A stretch of 64,000 nucleotides of DNA. It comes from Phoenix dactylifera. Its lineage: Eukaryota > Streptophyta > Magnoliopsida > Arecales > Arecaceae. Where the stretch lies: NCBI RefSeq assembly GCF_009389715.1, contig NC_052395.1, positions 6,906,812 through 6,970,811 of the forward strand. The letters are read 5' to 3'. Both the position numbers and the translations under genes were made by a program. Shown here piece by piece: positions 34,422 to 45,168 of this stretch. Within the stretch, counting starts at the first letter, position 1; the number at the start of each line of letters is the position of its first letter. The notes under the pieces are model-generated. The model searched no databases. It was not told the DNA's origin and was given only the letters and a program-made list of their open reading frames with translations.

Positions 34422-35365
34422 ATCTACACTTCTTGATCATCTAATCATCTATAACTTTCTAGCTCCCCTCTTTCATCGACTCTTTTGTTCGAGTTGTACG
34501 CGATACCATCGCTAAAAGGAAAAGCTAATGTTTTTTGAAACCACTTTGGGACTTCATGGAAGTCTTGGGGGAAGTTCTCACTTACTAATCCAAGCCAAAG
34601 CTGGTCATCTGCAGCCATTAGCAAGTCCGGCCCGTGTGTTTTCTAATATGGTTTCAGCTTGGAGGACTGCATGTGGCGTAGCGGTCTACAGATTTGGGCC
34701 GACTCTTCGGTAGGAACCACCATATATAGCTGGTGTTGGTTGCCTTCTGTATCTGGATTTGGCTTTTTTCCAAAGCTTGGTGCTAATGTTATGGGGAGAA
34801 CACATGTACTGTTATGATTGGGGATGAGTTTTGGGTTATATTTAAGAAGTTAGTGTGGATATAGAGCTCGCATCTTTGTCTCTGTCTTACCTGTTTGAGG
34901 AGTCCTGGCGAACTTAGTATTAAAGTATTCTCAATCGGGGAAGGAGAGAAAAATCACCCCCACCTCCCCAAAACAGGGGAAACCGTGTGCGAAATAGAAG
35001 CAGAAATTCTTTATTTTATGAGATGGTACTCTAAGGCCATTTCGGGGCAGTATCACCTTGTAGACAAAGGACACCACAATAGTAGTTGGTAAATTGGAGA
35101 AAGCGGAAGATGTCGCTGAGGTAGATATATAGATTTTTGCCTCTTTGTGTTGTTGGTGCCAAAGTCCATCCTTGCATCACATCCTATGTCCTAGCGTGCA
35201 CTGTTAGAATGGAGACTTGGGGGGGCAAAAGGGAATCTTTTAATTTATAACCTTTTACACTCCCAAAGGAAAATTAAACTTGATAGCCACGCAATCGGTG
35301 GTTTATCAGGTGCAGCTTTGTCGCTCACTTGCCCACAGGAAGCTCGTTTAGAGAGAGAAAATTGG
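34422..35365. other. RLP29 3' flank
   Basis: Probable 3' untranslated region followed by sequence with no recognised gene. Confidence 0.4.
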
Positions 35366-35749
35366 TGTTGAAAGTACCAAATGAGCTTATGTTTAGTCTC
35401 ATATTAACTTAAATAATATCTTTTGACTAGTTTTTTTTTTTTGAGATTTTTGATTATTCTAAATAATATTAGAGCAAACTTGACCTATAGTCTATATGGA
35501 TTAAAGAACACTACAACACTAGTCCAAATTGAATTTATAGTATTTATGATTGTATTTGAATAGATTTAGACCTTTAGCTTATTGAGAACGTCAGGACTTA
35601 AATGGAAGGAGTATGTGAGGACCGTATGGATGTGTATTTAGTCCTATATTTGGCCATGCAATGAGTAGATCCTGAGTACTTATATAGGACCAAGAAATCT
35701 AAATAATAACCTTCAGTTAGCTTTTTGGATAAAGCTCTGGATCTTTACA
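35366..35749 (+). mobile_element. TRIM copy E, degenerate
   Basis: The second terminal repeat, 35614-35749 (TGTGAGGACC to CTTTACA), matches the other TRIM copies. The first (from about 35366, with TTATGTTTAGTCTCATATTAA) has lost its centre. A decayed primer site ATATTAGAGC and internal phrases such as GAACGTCAGGACTTAAA are present. No clear flanking duplication. Confidence 0.7.
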
Positions 35750-35904
35750 CAAACTCGTTTAATGCCTATGTAAGAATATGGCAGGTGGATTGGGATTTTT
35801 GGAAGTTATAATATAGCATAGCTCTCATGGATGCTAGCATGCAATAAGCAAAAGTCACAATAGACTTTGTGCCCTCTTATACCAAATGCTGCTAATACCG
35901 AGAG

Positions 35905-36117
35905 TTCTAACTAGCTTACTTGGTAAAGTCACTAGCATTGGATATCAGTAACCTTGGTTCAAGTATTATATAGATTTTAGCCGGAGTGCCTAGAGTAAAT
36001 TTGAGGAAAAAGAGAGTTTCAAATATTGGGATCCCGTCAAGTTGTGGCCCATATTGACAAACGGCGGAGAATGTTGGATTCTGTTTAATTAAACGGGATC
36101 CAACATCAAACACTAGC
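35905..36117 (+). mobile_element. Candidate tRNA-derived SINE
   Basis: A pol III A-box-like TAGCTTACTTGG (35912-35923) and a B-box-like GGTTCAAGTAT (35956-35966) are 44 bp apart start to start, as in tRNA-derived SINE heads. It is not a tRNA gene: no acceptor stem or proper anticodon arm is seen. A near-perfect 32-bp palindrome (36073-36104) lies near the 3' end. The borders are inferred. Confidence 0.5.
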
Positions 36118-38169
36118 CTTTTGTTTCTTAAAATGTCCAGAGCTTAGGGAGGTGCGTTTAATAATGTCAATGGAGCAGTCCAAGGCCTCAGGTCACAACG
36201 ATGGAGCCCACTCACCACAACGTTCCAGTGGGGATTGGCCATAGCAATTTCAAGAGCAGAACTGCCCATGAGGATTAATAGGTATACCGTGTTAGCTTCA
36301 TTAGTTCACTCGTTCAATCATGATGCAGTACTTATTGCTAATGACACAAAGCTGGAGAACTTATTTAGTCCGTAGAAAAAAAAAATTTATTACAATATTT
36401 TTTCTAAAATGTTGATACTTGGATAGATAATGCCTGTAAAAGTGGATTTTACTTTTTTAGTTGATTATAAAAGAGCAGCATTTTATAGAATGGTTTATAT
36501 TTGGTTGAATATCTATTTTATAAAAAATTATATAAAATATTTATTATAAAAAAAATTCCTAATTTTATTTAAAAATTTAAAAGGATACTTTTTTTAAAAA
36601 ATAAGCCTAATTTTCAACAGGTACAAATTAGTCTTTTTCATGTTTTATATGATTTTTTTTAAAATACAAGAATCTTATTTTTATAAAAAAATAATTTTTC
36701 TTCTCGTTTTTTTAAAAATTTTAATCAAATATTTTTTTCTTTTTTTTTTTTTTTTTTTTTTCTTTTGGACAGAGAGGCTGGAGTTGATCATAGAGCGGAC
36801 CAGACACACGCTTGCATATGGTACGGAGGAAGGAACAGGGAACACGAGCGAAAGATAATTGAAGTCGACGTGTCTCTTGCGAGGTGATGGTTGGCTGGCT
36901 GAATGCTGTCAAGCTCCGTCAGTTCCAGGTGCAGGGCCGATAACACAGAACATGACTTTTCCCCAACCAGCTGATACCACCTAAGCCAGGTCAAATGAAG
37001 TCTTGTCCCTTTTCAAACTGATGGGAATAGTACCACTTGACTATCAATTTTATTTTTATCTTTCTCTAAATAAACTATCATTGTCAAAACTCAAATTATC
37101 TGCTGATTTTTATTTATAAATAAGTATATGATTTAAAATATAATTTTTTATTTGATGAAAAATGAATGAAAAAAATACCATTAATTCTTGTTGTAGCAAT
37201 ACTAATAACAATTTTATTTTAATACAAAAGATTTGAATACGAGATCATAATTTTTTAGATAAAATATAACAAATATAATAGTCAAGGATATGTTATAATA
37301 GCATAATTTATTTTCAAAATACTGCCATCATTCAAACTCAAAATTGAGACCTCTTCTAATGGTGCCAACCAATTGACCCAAATTTTGTTAACAACTAAGG
37401 TTTATATTGCATCAATTTTCTTTGTGGAATTGAATAAGGAGCAAAATACCCAACGTTCAATAAATAGGTTTTCAAATGTAACATCAGTAGGTTGGTTGCT
37501 TAATGAGGTTTCACACAAGCCCTGGCTTCGGACATGGCTCATATCGAATCCTTCAGATGGAACAAATATGAAAGCAATCTGAAAAGAAGATTCCGATGCC
37601 TGACAAGTAGCCTTTTTTTTTTAGAAGCCATCCAATCCACTGGGTTGTGACATTATATCAGGCCTTGATGGAAAAAAATGCCCCATCTTTTACCATGAAT
37701 GCGAAACTTTATTGAAAAATAATAACTACATTAACAGGAAAGAAAAAAGAAAAAGAATAATGAGTATTATATCCCACAAGGGTTGGAAGTGGGCCGATGG
37801 GATGAGTCGTACCGTCGCAAATACATATTTTCAACAAAGTCAAGTCAACATCCTACATCAATAGGGACACTTAAACATGAATTTGACAGGTCTTGCCAAA
37901 GCGGCACACACCTCGAGGCGATAGGTAGATTTTTTTCTCCATTTGTTAAGAGGTATAAATATATAAAAATAATAATAATAATAATATATCTTAAAATTCC
38001 ATCGATATACGTGTGAGGTTGGCCTAAAGCATATAATTCGAATAATAAGTTACGGAAGAGATGACCCAGTTTGCAACTCATTTATCTCATAGTAGATATG
38101 TTTTGCAGCCCATCTTGCTCCAAATATCCTGCAACAGAAGATGCATACCCACCTCCCTGGCCTGCTTCT
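36118..38169. other. AT-rich intergenic, no gene
   Basis: Long AT-rich stretches, a poly-T run near 36741-36760 and no recognisable domain. Short frames appear random. Confidence 0.4.
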
Positions 38170-38640
38170 AAATTCAAGTAATTATTATAGCTGTGTCGTC
38201 CTCAACGAGAACGAAGTCAGCTCTCAGACTACGTCGAGCATAGTTGATACCTGCCCATGCAGCCCTCAGCTCTACTTATGGGATCGATGTGTCAAAAATT
38301 AAATTCCCACCAGCTACTATGAGTTTGGAGTCCGGTGCTCTAATCATAAATCCTGTTGTACCCCTGCTTCCACCATCCAGTATACAGTCATCAAAGTTAA
38401 CTTAGAGAATACTCGAGGATGGAAGCTCTCGAAAAATGAATACCATTTGAAGCGCTGCAAGAGCTAAGAATGTGTTTCACATGTCCCAAGCTATTAAAGT
38501 TCTCCTGGTAACAAATGTGTGGGTGATCTTAGCTGCCCGTGCTAAAGCCTCCTCCATTATAAATCTCGGCGATTGATCGATCTCCAATATAAATCTCACA
38601 GCTACGGATGGATGTTTCAGACACGTAGCTTAAACAACAT
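38170..38640 (-). pseudogene. LINE RNase H remnant
   Basis: Conceptual minus-strand reading gives broken RNase H blocks: VNFDDCILDGGSRG, then GFMIRAPDSKLIVAGG, VELRAAWAGINYAR and a degenerate LVEDD where EGD is expected. Upstream pieces read EEALARAAKITHTFV. Stops interrupt it. It is a relic of a plant LINE ORF2 C-terminus. Confidence 0.65.
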
Positions 38641-38826
38641 CCAGCACAATCTATATACGATAGCGGAGAGAGGACATGTTTTGGTTTGGTTGGAGGATTA
38701 AACAAATAAAAAAAAATATAATTTTATCCTGTCGACTTTATCCAAGTTACAAGGCAGCCTTTTGACTTTAAAAGTTTCTAAATAGTTTTCTGAAATTACA
38801 TTCTGAGTATGATGTAATTCTTTCAT

Positions 38827-39483
38827 CCATCTTCCATATGATAGATGACCATCAGCAAATGGTGAAAATGACCATCCACATCTCTCATCGTTGCCCTCGC
38901 AGCAGCCGCTGGTGCTTCCACCAGTGATGTTATCCATGAAATGGTCGAGGAAGAGGCGCGAGGCTAATCATAAGGTTGCAAGCATTAGCCAACCTCCTGC
39001 CGTGACAAAGTAAAACCTGCTGTTTGGATTCTCGGTCAATGCCATGCAGCACAAATCCTGTCTTTGGAACGTAACTAGCATCCTTCTTTTTAATGTCATA
39101 CAGCATGAATAGATTGCTTCAAGAACACTGCGTGCAGCAAAAATAGCAGCAAACTTGTGTCCATCAAGCCTCAGTCCCTCTCGCTTAAATTCGGCGAAAA
39201 GATCATTTGCATCCTTTGTAAGACCATCATTATTAATCAGCTGGTAAGCACCAGCCATCGAATTACACTTGGAATACATATCCAAGATTTTGTTATGAGC
39301 CCGAACTTCAACGTTATTCATTGTTCGTTCTTTATGATTATGGACAAATTTTGCTGCTTCTAAAGACCTTGCCTCCCCCCATGCTTGCATCAACAACAGA
39401 TATCCATGCAGGTCGACAACCACACCATTTTTCTCCATAGCTTCTTCCACCTTCCCTTCTTGGAAGAATTCATCCAGCACCAC
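38827..39483 (-). pseudogene. DYW-type pentatricopeptide repeat pseudogene
   Basis: The minus-strand frame from 39483 reads VVLDEFFQEGKVEEAM, then VDLHGYLLLMQAWGEARSL and NKILDMYSKCNSMAGAYQL, close to the short DYW-class PPR proteins of the MEF8 kind that take part in organelle RNA editing. About eight and twenty residues are deleted near EAM and AYQ. A frameshift follows near 39090: the next frame gives DIKKKDASYVPKTGFVLHGID and, further on, RDVDGHFHHFADGH. The terminal DYW is now GRW at about 38827. No functional protein is expected. Upstream of 39483 no PPR sequence continues, so the copy is 5' truncated. Confidence 0.8.
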
Positions 39484-41907
39484 TGGCTGGATGAGAACAA
39501 TCAGTTATACTACGAAAAAAAGTAGAGTTCGCTGGGGATTTATAGGGCTCATTGCTTGATACTCTTTTGGGCTATGCTAAAAATATGTATCTTTTTGAAT
39601 AACATCCATTTGTAACTATTGACAGTATTTTGGTTTTGCAGGAAAGCTTCTCAAGCACCTTCAATACACATTAGGGTTTTGATAATATTCTTCCCCCATA
39701 AAATCCACCAGGATTCGTCCCATTCACGCCTTCAAAAATCCCCTAATAATGCCCATCAAGTTTTGAGTAGCATTTACCAAGGACTACATGTACCCTTGTT
39801 CTCATTAGAATTCATACGGAAGACCTCTGCCCCCTGATTTCCCTATCAAACCCATTGGAATTCTCCCATATCCGTCACCAAGATTCCACCTTTGATACCC
39901 ATCGGGGTTTGGGAATTAGGTTTCCTCCATGAACACTATCAACTCTTTGTTGATAAGAGAGGAGAAGGATGGGATTGGATTGGATAGAGGTCCCGAGCCA
40001 CCTTTAATCCTAACATACAAGAGTATTTTAGTCATACAACAGATTTAAGTTATCATATGATGCAATTTTCTAATACGTAGTTAAATAAAGATGGACGGAA
40101 GGATCGCATTGCATTCAAACAAATCAAGGGGGGCACTATGCCACTTGTTATTTTTCCTGAAATAAATCTAAACAAGATAAACGTATCATTTTCATTTTAT
40201 ACTCATTTATAATGCCAAACTCTTGGCGTTTTGATGCAGAACAGAGGAAATTGCCAGAGGGCTAATTTTATAATTATTAAATTTTTTTACTGATTCTATC
40301 AACATCCAACTATATATTATATATTTTTATTTTTAGTAATTTATTTCCGAACCAAATGCAGTCTTGGACATCACCTAAAATCACTTCAGAATCGCCACCA
40401 CGCAACCAACCTAACCAAGCATTTTTCAAGGCAAATTGCTGACCTCGATGGACCACCAACTACCAACTACCGAAAATTTTTACATTTTTATTTAAACAAA
40501 TCCATGGTTTGAGAGAGAGAGAATCCCATCTCCTTCCTCTTTCCAATAAACAACAACATAACCTTCCAACAACGAGCCAACAACAACAAAAAAATAGACC
40601 CTGTGATTCTCACCTGGGCAGAGCCCCCATTTCTTGCAACCCCACGCGCAGCAAGATGCCCATCTACGAGCATTACGGCAACAAAACAGCAAAGAAAACC
40701 TTGCCCGCGTTGCAGCAGTCGGAACTCGGAAGCGTGCAAGGTGTGAGCGAGCAGCGGCAAAAAGGAGCGCTTCTGTCAGGCATTAATACAAACACGTAAA
40801 GGGCTAAAGAGAAAAGAGTGGTTGCACGGGTGACCGCGGTGCTGGCTCACGTGGGCGACGCAGCAGCAGTCACTTGCTCCTGACCTCCGGCCGGCAGAGA
40901 GAGGGGGGCCAACGGCCACCGGGGCTTGCGCCTTTTACTGCTCTCCGCTCTCTCTCTGACACCAGGGTGGAGGAGAGAACGTGCGCTCGTGCTTTCGAGA
41001 GAGGGCTGTGGAAAGAAAGCGACCGGTCTTGGCTCTGGATGCGACCGATGCCTGCTAAATTGATAGCAGTACTGTTAACCTTATGATTCTACAAGCGTCA
41101 TCGTGGTCGTGGAAGCATCATTAGGTTTAACAAAGTTCATGGCCAAAAACTGATTCTTTGTTTCTAAATCGCAAGTATATAGTTTTGTCAAAAAACTTTT
41201 GTAAGATCTCCTTCCTCGCCAATGGAATTATTGTTTGTAAGGAGACACTTTAGATTTGATAGGGGCAAGATATGGCTTTGTGGCTGTGTTTGTTAAAATG
41301 TTTGCCGTGGTAGCAATGTGGTTGTGACCAATTATTACCCTGGTCAAGAAACATTTGATTGCTGTATAGCCTATGTGGAGTTGTGATCTAGCTATTTTGC
41401 ATAGCCTATGTGTGATCTCTTTGATGTGATGTTTCTTGGCATGTTAAGGTGAATTAGAGTGAGCATTTAGCTGAGAAGCATGATTAACTTCTACGAAACA
41501 GAGTTAATGCTTTAGTAATCACCAAAAAAAAAAAAAAAAAGACAAGAGACCCATCTATATACTTGAGAGGCAATGGGCAACATCTTTAGTAATCTCGACG
41601 CAAGTAAACATGAGAACATTGTTTGGCTTTGGTGGCATGAGTTATATTTTCGAATATTCAAACCAGACGTACCAAGGGAAAATTGCATTCTTTTCTCTGA
41701 AATAAAATTGTCTGAGCAACTTTTTGAGTGGTATTTGGTCGAACAGTTCCTCTAATCCGCCACTTAACCAACATCCAAACACAGCTTATGGCGCGAACAG
41801 AGGTTTATCATAAAATTTGTTGGAGGACTGAGATCAATCCATCTAATCGGGCGCTTCATCTTATACTCTAGAATGTGATTGGGTCCTAGAAGGACCATCC
41901 GATGTAG
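39484..41907. other. Intergenic, includes a GC-richer block at 40500-41090
   Basis: No recognised gene. The block 40500-41090 has higher GC, GA runs and a G-box-like CTCACGTGGG near 40848, and could be a promoter or leader of an unseen gene or a repeat. Open frames on both strands here lack domains. Confidence 0.35.
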
Positions 41908-42678
41908 GGGTGTAAATGGGTTGGGTCGGATCGGATTATGGGTGATCTCGATTCAACCTGATTTCTTATTCAGGTCATAATGTTGGATCCAGACTCAATC
42001 CAATAGAAGATTAGATCGGATCAGGTCAAATCTATTGCTAAAATTTCTGATCCAACGAGTCATTTGGATCGGGTTGGGTCTATGTATAACTTGATCCCAA
42101 CTCAAAAAAATTGGGCCTGGGTCAGGTCCATGTATAACTCGGTCCTAACCCCAAAAAAAAAAGGTCTGAGTTGAGTACGAGTAGGGTTCAAATGAATCTA
42201 AAAGAGTATAACTGTGTGTGTGAAGCAGAAAGCAATCTCAATGATTTTTCTTTTGGATATTGAAGGACAAAAAACTACAAACCATGCTTAGCCTTTTTCG
42301 AGGCCTAGTTGTTATTTTGTTGCTATAAATGCTCATTATTCTTTAATAAGCTTTCAAAACCAAGCAATAAAATTGCATGAATTATTCTATATTTTGAATT
42401 GGAGTTATAAACTCAAGATGCAAAATACTGCTCGTATATAGAATATAAACATTAATCATAAGACATAACTTAGAGAACAACATGGGTTCGGAATTTTTTG
42501 AAACCCAATAGTTTGCCGGATTTAGTTTGCGTCGAGTCGGATTGTAGGATTGGCAAAATTGCCCAAAATTCAAATATGTCTGGTCGGGTTTGAATTCAGT
42601 AAATCCGACCCGATCCAAAAAATGGAATGGATCCAATTTTAGAATTCGACCAGATCTCTAGGGTTTTCCAAAATAGGT
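41908..42678. repeat. Degenerate repeat with GGGTCGGATCGG motifs
   Basis: Starts near TAGGGGTGTAAATGGGTTGG and is full of GGTCGGGTTGGGT-type phrases, which reappear as complements (CCGACCCGATCC) near 42606 and directly after 43555. This kind of GGGTCGGGT repeat is common in plant genomes. It seems to have been split by the LTR that follows. Confidence 0.45.
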
Positions 42679-43545
42679 TGTGATAGGGGGGAAAATGGAT
42701 CGTCCAGCCCACAACTAAAAGGCCGCCCAGTTTCGGCCCAGTAAACATTGAAGACCATCAGTTGAATCTTCACTTCGGCCCAGAGTCAGCTCGACTTCAG
42801 GACTTCGTCAAAAGCTCCACCATTTCAGATATTTACCAACTCCTCCGACCAAGCTCGGGGTACCTCTAGACATTCGCCGACCCGCCCCAATCAAGCTCGA
42901 GGCGCCTACCCCAGCAGTATACCCCGACATTTGAGCTCAGGGTGCTCCACCGAGCACGTTTTGGAACTCAGGAAGCCAAGCTACTCCCAGCAACCGCCAA
43001 GTCGACCTTGTCAAATGCATGACGCAACTACTTAACGAGCTCGGCCTCACCAACGACCGCACCCATGTGCGGGCCTACGCCCACCAACGTAGTCATACTT
43101 TACAACACTACCGTGTTATGTCTCTATAACCGGACTACAGCAGTCAGACGACACCTTGACTACTCCGGCCATACCCTGCCGTGACTGTCAACGCCTTGCC
43201 ATTCTCAAAAACGGGCAGTACTGCACGCCACCAGCAAGCCTAAGCAGCGCGCCATTCGACTCAGAGCCACGCCCCCTCATGATGAGGGCTGACAGTATCT
43301 CTGCCACTTTAGCCACTCCACCAAGATTATAAATAGCTCGGACAGATAACTTCTAAGGGACTTTTGGCTGGATCAAATTTACCCCTCTAACTTGATCGTC
43401 GGAGGGCCCTCACTGGAAACACCGGTGATGCTTTGTGCAGGTCCGCAGCCGTTGCGCAGGAGGTGGCTTTCGTCTTCTTCTTCCAACCACCGGCGGCTCC
43501 TTCGACTCCACCGGCGTGGTCACTCTCAGGCCAAATTTGAACCAC
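42679..43545 (+). mobile_element. Gypsy-type LTR, probably solo
   Basis: Starts TGTGATAGGGGGG. It is GC-rich with many CTCGG and GACC phrases, a TATAAATAG box near 43326 and, after it, AACTTGATCGTCGGAGGG and ACACCGGTGATGCTTTGTGC, typical of the R-U5 part of Tat-type gypsy LTRs. The right border is uncertain (about 43540-43555). Flanking sequence on both sides belongs to the GGGTCGGGT repeat. Confidence 0.55.
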
Positions 43546-43555
43546 AACAGATTGG

Positions 43556-44300
43556 ATCGTGTTTAAGTGGGTTGGGTTGGGTCATGAGTCAACTCGACCT
43601 ATTTGCGGCTTTAATTACTGAGGATGTAGGAACAAACACCAAACATAATATAGATTTGGGAGGAGAAATAATATGAAACAAAAATTTTGGAAAGACAATA
43701 GAATAGATCTATATTGAAATTTACTAGGGACAAAATAAGGAAGCTGCGACGCACGACTTCCCGTGCCTTCCCGCAAGACACGTCACGTCCACAATCTCAC
43801 AAAAGACACCCCACCAAGCTTTTAATGCAGCGTAAAAAACTCTGCCTTTCCAAGATTGCCGTCCATTCCCCAAGGATCATAAGAACAAACACCAAGGACA
43901 AAATAGATTTTTGAGGCGAATGAAATTGGAGAGAATAAAATTGGACTGGAAAAAGACAATGCACACATGGACCCCAACAACGTACATAATTTGTGGTCAG
44001 CTACTTCACAGGTTGATTGATGATTAAAACTAAGCATTTGAATACCATGTAGATCGGAGACAGGGAGCTGCCTCGTATACTCCAAGATATTCTATTTTAT
44101 AATTTTATTGGATATATTCATACTCGTCAGATATGAATCGCCCATCCTAGAATAAATTAAAAAAAACAAGCATTGGATCCTTATATGACATGAATTCCTT
44201 TTTTCTTTATTATTTTTTTTGCTGAAAGTGGAGGAATCATATATAACGTATACGGATACAATCCAGAAAATCAAAAAAAGTACATCATAGAGTGCACTGG
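43556..44300. other. Intergenic, no gene
   Basis: Continuation of the GGGTTGGGTT repeat for about 60 bp, then unassigned AT-rich DNA. Confidence 0.4.
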
Positions 44301-44309
44301 GCAACTCCA

Positions 44310-44735
44310 CCTCTCAAACCCAGAGATGGTCTTCCGAGTGGTTGGCAACAAAAGAGGTCACCCAATCTGCAGCACCATTAGTCTCTCTAAACACGTGTTT
44401 TGCCTGGAGCACTATCCCACCACAAACTATAGTGCGAATATCTCTCAACAGCGGGTGGTAATCACTGACCCTCCGGACCCCTGCAGGATCCATCCAATGA
44501 CCATCGCAGAGTCACCCTCCAGAAGGACTTCTCTCTCCTGCAGAGCATGCCAAACATAACATAATCCCGCTCAGGCTGCTCTCAGTTCCGCCTCTAGTAC
44601 CGAAATATCAAATAAGTGGCAACCTCCAGCAACAATCATCCTGGAGTTTGGGCTCCTGACAATAAAGTTCGTCCCACTCCTCCTACCTCCCTCTAGGATA
44701 TATTTATCGAAATTGATTCTGAGAAAACTCGGAGA
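44310..44735 (-). pseudogene. LINE RNase H remnant
   Basis: The minus strand can be read as INFDKYILEGGRR, NFIVRSPNSRMIVAGG, VLEAELRAAWAGLCY and, after a break, DYHPLLRDIRTIV and VFRETNGAADWVTSFVANH. This is the standard plant LINE RNase H order, ending with the NGAADW motif. The catalytic EGDS stretch is damaged and stops are present. Confidence 0.75.
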
Positions 44736-44739
44736 TGAG

Positions 44740-45105
44740 GACATTTAGATAAAAAATACTAAATGAGATGCTCGATGAATAGATGAAAAATCCTAGATAT
44801 TTCGAGCCGTTAAGTGCCTATCCGACTGGATCGTTTTATAGGACACGAATTTCTGTTCAAAGTTAAAATGCAAAACATGATCTTAGAAAGGTCGAGAGAA
44901 GTTGCACTCTTTGATCAAGCAGCGCTAGCAAAAACCAAGCAATAATGGGACTGATTCATATCTGACATGCCATCTAATCGGTAGGCAGCAGCAAAGTTTA
45001 CTTTGCCCGGCCCTCGGTTTGATTGCCATTCAATCATTGTGTTTCATTTGTCTTTTAGTATTATGCCATTATACGTATATGCCTATCATGTGCAAAAATA
45101 TTTTC

Positions 45106-45168
<63 letters not shown>

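Noticed and set aside
35905..35980. Possible tRNA gene
   Set aside because: A- and B-box-like sequences occur, but no acceptor stem, anticodon arm or proper tRNA length could be folded; listed as SINE head instead.
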